Assembly: GCA_016708725.1 (NCBI GenBank)
Contig: JADJFE010000030.1
Span: 62,001 to 126,000, forward strand
DNA: 64,000 nucleotides
Source: Candidatus Aalborgicola bjergmarkensis
Lineage (GTDB): Bacteria; Pseudomonadota; Gammaproteobacteria; Burkholderiales; Burkholderiaceae_C
Direction of reading: 5' to 3'
This document shows positions 61,601 through 64,000 of the stretch, in pieces. The notes beneath the pieces are model-generated. The model made no database searches, was not told the origin of the DNA, and worked only from the letters and a program-made list of their open reading frames with translations. Position numbers and translations under genes: made by a program. The first letter of the stretch is position 1. The number at the start of each line of letters is the position of its first letter.

Positions 61601-64000
61601 TGGTTATCGCCGTAATTTGGTCCGGACTCAAAACGACTATATCCCGTGTTTCAATGGCGGCAATTTGTCGTGGACCCAGTGCGGCAATTTGCTCGTTCGT
61701 CAGTGCGCTTACTGCTGCCGTGCTCAGTGCTGCCATGGCCGCTGTGTTCAATACTGCAAGGCCAGCCGGGTTCAACGCCGCAGCCTGATCTCCGCTCAGA
61801 ACGGCAACCTGGCTGGTTTTTAACGCTGCAGCCTGGGTCGTGTTTATGGCTGCAATTTGGTCTGGACTCAAGACAACCAGATCCCTTGTTTCAATGGCGG
61901 CAATCTGTTTGGCGTTCAAAGCAGCAATCTGGTCGGTCGTCATGGCAACAAATGCCGACGTGCTCAACACTGCTATGGCCGCCGTGTTCAATACTGCAAG
62001 GCCAGCCGGGCTCAACGCTGCAACCTGATCCCCGCTCAGTATGGCTATCTGACTGGTTTTTAACGCTGCCGCCTGCGCCGTTGACATTGTCGCGATTTGA
62101 TCCGGAGTCAAAACGGCTACATCCCGTGTTTCCAGGGGAGAAATCTGTTTCGTAGTTAACGCCGCAATCTGGTCAGTCGTCAATGCACCCACTGCTGACG
62201 TACCCAATGCTGCGATGGCGGTTGTTTTCAAAACGGCAAGACCATTTGAATTCAACGCTGCTGCCTGAACATCACTCAGCGAAGCAGTCTGGCTGGTGGT
62301 GAGAACCGCCACCTGCGCCGAAGTCATCGCAGCAACTTGTTCCGGACTCAAAACAACCAGATCACGACTTCCCATGGCCACAACTTGCCGGGTGTTCAAT
62401 CCAGCAATCTGACTGGTCGTAAGCGCAGCAACCGCTGACGTGCTCAAAGCAAGAAAGGCGGTCGTTTTCAAAGCAGCCAGTCCGTCGCTTGCCAAACTTG
62501 CAGCCTGAACGCCGTTTAATGCAGCAAGCTGGCTGGTTTTCAAAGCCGCCACCTGTGCTGATGTCATGGCCCCAATTTGTTCCGGACGCAAGACAGCCAG
62601 GTCCCGTGTTTCGATGGCAGCAATCTGTTTGGTGCTGAGCGCAGGAATCTGGTCGGTCGTCAACGCGCCCACTGCTGTCGTACTCAACGCCACTATCGCC
62701 GCCGTACTTAAAACTGCAAGGTTTTCGCTTGGCAACGCCGCAAGCTCGGCACTGCTCATTGCTGCAATTTGCGCCGTGGTCAAAGCCTGTACCTGGGTGG
62801 TCGAGAGTGTTGACAATTGCTTGCTGCCAAGTGCTGCAATAACCGCCGGACTAAAACTGGCAATAGATTCAGGACTGAGAGGCGCAATCGGCAATGCGCC
62901 GGAGAGGTAAAAAACCAGTGCCTGGGCTGTGGTCAAAGCCGCTACCTGAGCCGAACTCAAAGCAGCCACCTGCTCCAGACTCATAGCGGCCAGGTCACGG
63001 GTTTCGATAGCAGCAATTTGTGTGGTGCTAAGTGCCGAAATCTGATCACCCGTCAATGCAGCTACCAATGCCGTATTCAATGCCACTATCTGGTCAGTGC
63101 CCAAGCTTGCAATCTGGTCGTTTGTGAACGCAGCTACCGCCACAGGGCTTAATGCCCCCACCTGAGCCGTGCCCAAGGCAGCCACCTGGGTGGTGTTCAG
63201 AGAAATTATCTGATCGCCATCAAGCGCCGCAATGCTGGTTGTACCCAAAGCACCAATGGTTGCCGGATTAAGTTGCGCGACGGACAGCATACCCGCGTCG
63301 TATAACAAACTTGCCTGTGCAGTGGTCAAGGCCGCCACCTGCGCCGTATTCATGGCTGCAACCTGCTCGGGGCTCAAAGCGGCAATATCGCGGGTTTCAA
63401 TTGCTTGAATCTGGTTGGTGCTCAAAGCACCCATTTGATCATTCGTCAGCGCAGCCACTGCCGCATCGCTCAAAGCCGCAATCTGGGCACTGGTCAAGGC
63501 AAATATCTGCGCCGTATTGAAAACCGCCACTTGTTCGGGCGACATGATAGCGATGTCCTGGGAACCCATCGCCACAATTTGCCGCGTGTTCAAAGCCGCA
63601 ATCTGGTCAGCTGTCAATGCCGCCATTGCCGACGTGGTCAACGCTGCGATAGCCGCTGTTTTCAAAACGGCAAGACCGTCTGCATTCAACTCTGCTGCCT
63701 GAACGTCACTCAAAGAAGCAATCTGGCTGGTGGTGAGAACTGCCACCTGGGCCGAAGTCATCGCTGCGATTTGTTCCGGGCTCAAAACGACCAGATCACT
63801 GTTTTCCATGGCCACAATTTGCCGCGTGTTCAAAGCCGCAATCTGGTCAGCTGTCAATGCCGCCATTGCCGACGTACTCAAAGCAAGAAAGGTCGCCGTT
63901 TTCCAGGCAGCCAGTCCGTCGCTGGCCAGGTTTGCCGCTTGCACATCGCTCAGTGCTGCGATCTGACTGGTTTTCAGCGCCGCCACCTGTGCTGATGTCA
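55650..64000 (-). CDS. Giant octapeptide-repeat protein with calcium-binding-type C-terminal module (5' end beyond window)
   Basis: The frame is open from base 64000 to a TAG at 55650, at least 2,782 codons, and the N-terminus is missing. From the right edge to about 56480 it is a run of eight-residue units close to A-A-L-[ST]-T-x-Q-[IV]; dividing gives roughly 310 units. Cysteine, tryptophan and histidine are absent or nearly so, and glycine and proline are scarce. The last 275-280 residues differ: LILDLNGNGILSQ, LDRNRDGQINDGSELFG and LDTNHDGVISAEDANFGD are calcium-loop motifs typical of large type I-secreted proteins. A secreted adhesin or surface-layer-like fibre is the best inference. No secretion gene is in view. 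Confidence 0.75.
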   Translation of the reverse strand, partial: TSAQVAALKTSQIAALSDVQAANLASDGLAAWKTATFLALSTSAMAALTADQIAALNTRQIVAMENSDLVVLSPEQIAAMTSAQVAVLTTSQIASLSDVQAAELNADGLAVLKTAAIAALTTSAMAALTADQIAALNTRQIVAMGSQDIAIMSPEQVAVFNTAQIFALTSAQIAALSDAAVAALTNDQMGALSTNQIQAIETRDIAALSPEQVAAMNTAQVAALTTAQASLLYDAGMLSVAQLNPATIGALGTTSIAALDGDQIISLNTTQVAALGTAQVGALSPVAVAAFTNDQIASLGTDQIVALNTALVAALTGDQISALSTTQIAAIETRDLAAMSLEQVAALSSAQVAALTTAQALVFYLSGALPIAPLSPESIASFSPAVIAALGSKQLSTLSTTQVQALTTAQIAAMSSAELAALPSENLAVLSTAAIVALSTTAVGALTTDQIPALSTKQIAAIETRDLAVLRPEQIGAMTSAQVAALKTSQLAALNGVQAASLASDGLAALKTTAFLALSTSAVAALTTSQIAGLNTRQVVAMGSRDLVVLSPEQVAAMTSAQVAVLTTSQTASLSDVQAAALNSNGLAVLKTTAIAALGTSAVGALTTDQIAALTTKQISPLETRDVAVLTPDQIATMSTAQAAALKTSQIAILSGDQVAALSPAGLAVLNTAAIAVLSTSAFVAMTTDQIAALNAKQIAAIETRDLVVLSPDQIAAINTTQAAALKTSQVAVLSGDQAAALNPAGLAVLNTAAMAALSTAAVSALTNEQIAALGPRQIAAIETRDIVVLSPDQITAITTAQAAALKTSQIAVLSDVQAAALSPAGLAVLNTAAIAALSTAAVVTLTTDQIAALGTQQIVAMGSRDLAVMTPDQVLAFNTEQILALTSAQVEALSEAAVATLTSDQIGALSTSQIQAMETRDIVVLNSEQVAAMNTAQVAALTTAQASLLYGAGLLSVAQLNPATISVLSTASIAALDSDQITSLSTTQVLALDALQIVALNTAAVAALTNDQIAALSTSQIQAIETSDVTVLNATQVAAMSTTQIAALTTAQTTILYASGALPLEQLSTTAISVLSTASIAALDGDQIVSLSTDQVAALGTAQVVALSTAAVAALTVDQVAVLSTMQVVAIETRDLVVMSLQQVEAMNTAQIAAMNTVQTSALYAAGLLPLEQLGTATISTLSTSSIAALDGDKVVALGTAQVAALTTSQVAALNTAAVAALTVDQIGAMNTNQIAALETRDVAVLSADQVIALSTKQAAALTTAQVAVLSETQAAALEPADLAVFGTAAIMALNTAAVAALTVEQIPVLNTRQVVAIETRDLAVMNQQQIAAMTTAQIAALTTTQASVLYVAGILPLEQLGTATISALSTSSIAALDGDKVAAMSTAQVAALTTAQVAALNAAAVAALTVDQMAAMNTNQIAALETRDVAVLSAEQIIALGTRQVAALTTSQLAILSAEQAAALETTDIAVLGTSAIAALNTAAVAALTVDQMGAMNTSQIAALETRDVAVLSTDQVIALSTKQAAALTTAQVAVLSGTQAAALEPADLAVFGTAAIMALNTAAVAALTVDQIPVLSTRQIVAIETRDLAVMSQQQIAAMNTAQMAALTTAQASVLYAAGVLPLEQLGTATISALSTSSIAALDGDKVIVMSTAQVAALTTSQVVALNTAAVAALSVDQMAAMNTNQIAALETRDVAVLSAEQIIALGTKQAAALTTRQLAILSAEQAAALETADIAALGTSAIAALNTAAVAALTVDQMGAMNTSQIAALETRDVVVLSTDQVIALSTKQAAALTTAQVAVLSETQAAALEAADLAVFGTAAIMALNTAAVAALTVDQIPVLSTRQIVAIETRDLAVMSQQQIAAMNTAQMAALTTAQASVLYAAGVLPLEQLGTATISALSTSSIAALDGDKVIVMSTAQVAALTTSQVVALNAAAVAALSVDQIAAMSTSQIAALETQDVAVLSADQIIALGTKQAAALTTRQLAILSAEQAAALETADIAALGTSAIAALNTAAVAALTVGQMGAMNTSQIAALETRDVAVLSADQVIALDTKQAAALTTAQVAVLSETQAAALEAADLAVFGTAAIMALNTAAVAALTVDQISVLSTRQVAAIETRDLVVMSQQQVATMNTAQVAALTTAQASALYVAGILPLEQLGTATISALSTSSIAALDGDKVIVMSTAQVAALTASQVVALNTAAVAALSVDQIAAMNTSQIAALETRDVAVLSADQIIALGTGQVAALTTRQVEALSAEQAAALETADIAALGTSAIVALNTAAVAALTVDQIAAMNTSQIAALETRDVAVLSADQIIALGTGQAVALTTKQVAALSGVQAAAFETADIAALGTSAIVALSTAAVAALTVDQIAVLNTRQIAALETRDVAVLTTMQIIALGTDQVVALTTKQVAVLSGEQVAAFETADIAELSTAAIKALSTSGFAALTTDQIQVLNTQQVRVIETRDLAVLSADQLAALSDAQVLAMTTTQLAALSADQQLVLPQTPLILDLNGNGILSQSIDRGVMFDLLASGEKVHTGWVEPGDGLLVLDRNRDGQINDGSELFGSSTLLATGERAANGYIALAELDTNHDGVISAEDANFGDLKVWVDSNSDGANDAAELHALVDLDIQQLHLNASPSAVIDNGNLVGLISSYQTSDGASHTMADVWFVTGGGAASGDTLAPDVRAGVASLVDALAAFSASPAPGEGLLQAAKHPTHERGIPGTTADMLAALSRFDANGRSLGGSTSVPVANLRLGVPERADEMGTIALALGKKT
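57041..60500 (-). repeat. 801-bp higher-order tandem repeat inside the giant gene
   Basis: The marker ccagtgctgc occurs, with small changes, at 57461, 58262, 59063 and 59864, exactly 801 bp apart. Another marker, TGAGAGTACC and variants, recurs at 57291, 58092, 58893 and 59694 and, offset by 561 bp, at 57852, 58653, 59454 and 60255. One unit is therefore 267 codons, made of 187- and 80-codon blocks. At least four copies are present. Confidence 0.9.
61501..62740 (-). repeat. 240-bp tandem repeat inside the giant gene
   Basis: A segment starting g(c/t)(t/c)gtgttcaa and containing gcaag(g/a)ccagccggg recurs at 61501, 61741 and 61981, and in more diverged form at 62221, 62461 and 62701, an exact 240-bp spacing. 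That is 80 codons, or ten octapeptides. Confidence 0.88.

Noticed and set aside
57000..62800. Regular DNA repeats considered as a CRISPR array or satellite
   Set aside because: The period is a multiple of three, the frame stays open for all copies and differences are mostly protein-conserving, so these are coding repeats. There are no spacers of unique sequence.

Overview
The window is about 64 kb of a betaproteobacterial chromosome, most likely Burkholderiales and probably Comamonadaceae (Rhodoferax/Polaromonas-like). This rests on gene order and protein type: hslVU beside a betaproteobacterial-type DksA, clpS-clpA, pyrR-pyrB-pyrC' behind ruvX and algH, the pilGHIJ-chpA twitching cluster divergent from thiD-hemL, a PhaM polyhydroxyalkanoate granule regulator, and short stem-loop intergenic repeats. 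The assignment is an inference from the sequence; no database was searched.

Layout. (1) 1-5250, minus strand: a surface-polysaccharide operon read rfbF, rfbG, a small antitoxin-like gene, a MazF/PemK-RfbH fusion, a NeuB-like synthase and a TPP-dependent enzyme cut by the window edge. (2) 5.6-12 kb: HU, tRNA-Val, a redoxin, a molybdopterin oxidoreductase, a DolP-like lipoprotein, a SIS-domain isomerase, and divergent yraN/rsmI. (3) 12.0-16.0 kb: an accessory patch of decayed mobile DNA (group II intron 3' end, internally deleted IS5-family element, two further transposase fragments), a truncated AAA/PD-(D/E)XK pseudogene and a Uma2-type gene flanked by direct repeats. (4) 16-26.7 kb: GGDEF and HD-GYP c-di-GMP proteins, creatininase-like hydrolase, PhaM, FIST protein, a frameshifted tgt, VapBC, queA, a glutamine amidotransferase and an NRDE protein. 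(5) 26.9-42.7 kb, minus strand: hslUV, a STAS-tailed protein, a DksA with a long N-terminal extension, a CobW GTPase, a GlcD-like oxidase, a wax-ester synthase, clpA, clpS, pyrC', pyrB, pyrR, ruvX, algH. (6) 42.8-52.3 kb: the Pil-Chp chemosensory operon, with chpA broken by a one-base frameshift. (7) 52.5-55.65 kb: thiD, hemL, uppP. (8) 55.65 kb to the right edge: one open frame of more than 2,780 codons on the minus strand, almost entirely eight-residue repeats, ending in a calcium-binding-type C-terminal module.

Functional links. RfbF-RfbG-RfbH make the CDP-4-keto-3,6-dideoxyhexose precursor; the TPP enzyme and NeuB-like synthase could elaborate it into an unusual O-antigen sugar. PyrB and the metal-site-less PyrC' probably form one complex. 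PilG/H/I/J/ChpA control type IV pili. PhaM and the wax-ester synthase both indicate carbon storage.

The most unusual items are the in-frame MazF-RfbH fusion with its apparent antitoxin inside an O-antigen operon, and the giant octapeptide-repeat protein with exact 240-bp and 801-bp higher-order DNA periods. Two single-G length changes in G-runs (tgt, chpA) are either real mutations or consensus errors and should be checked before those genes are called broken.
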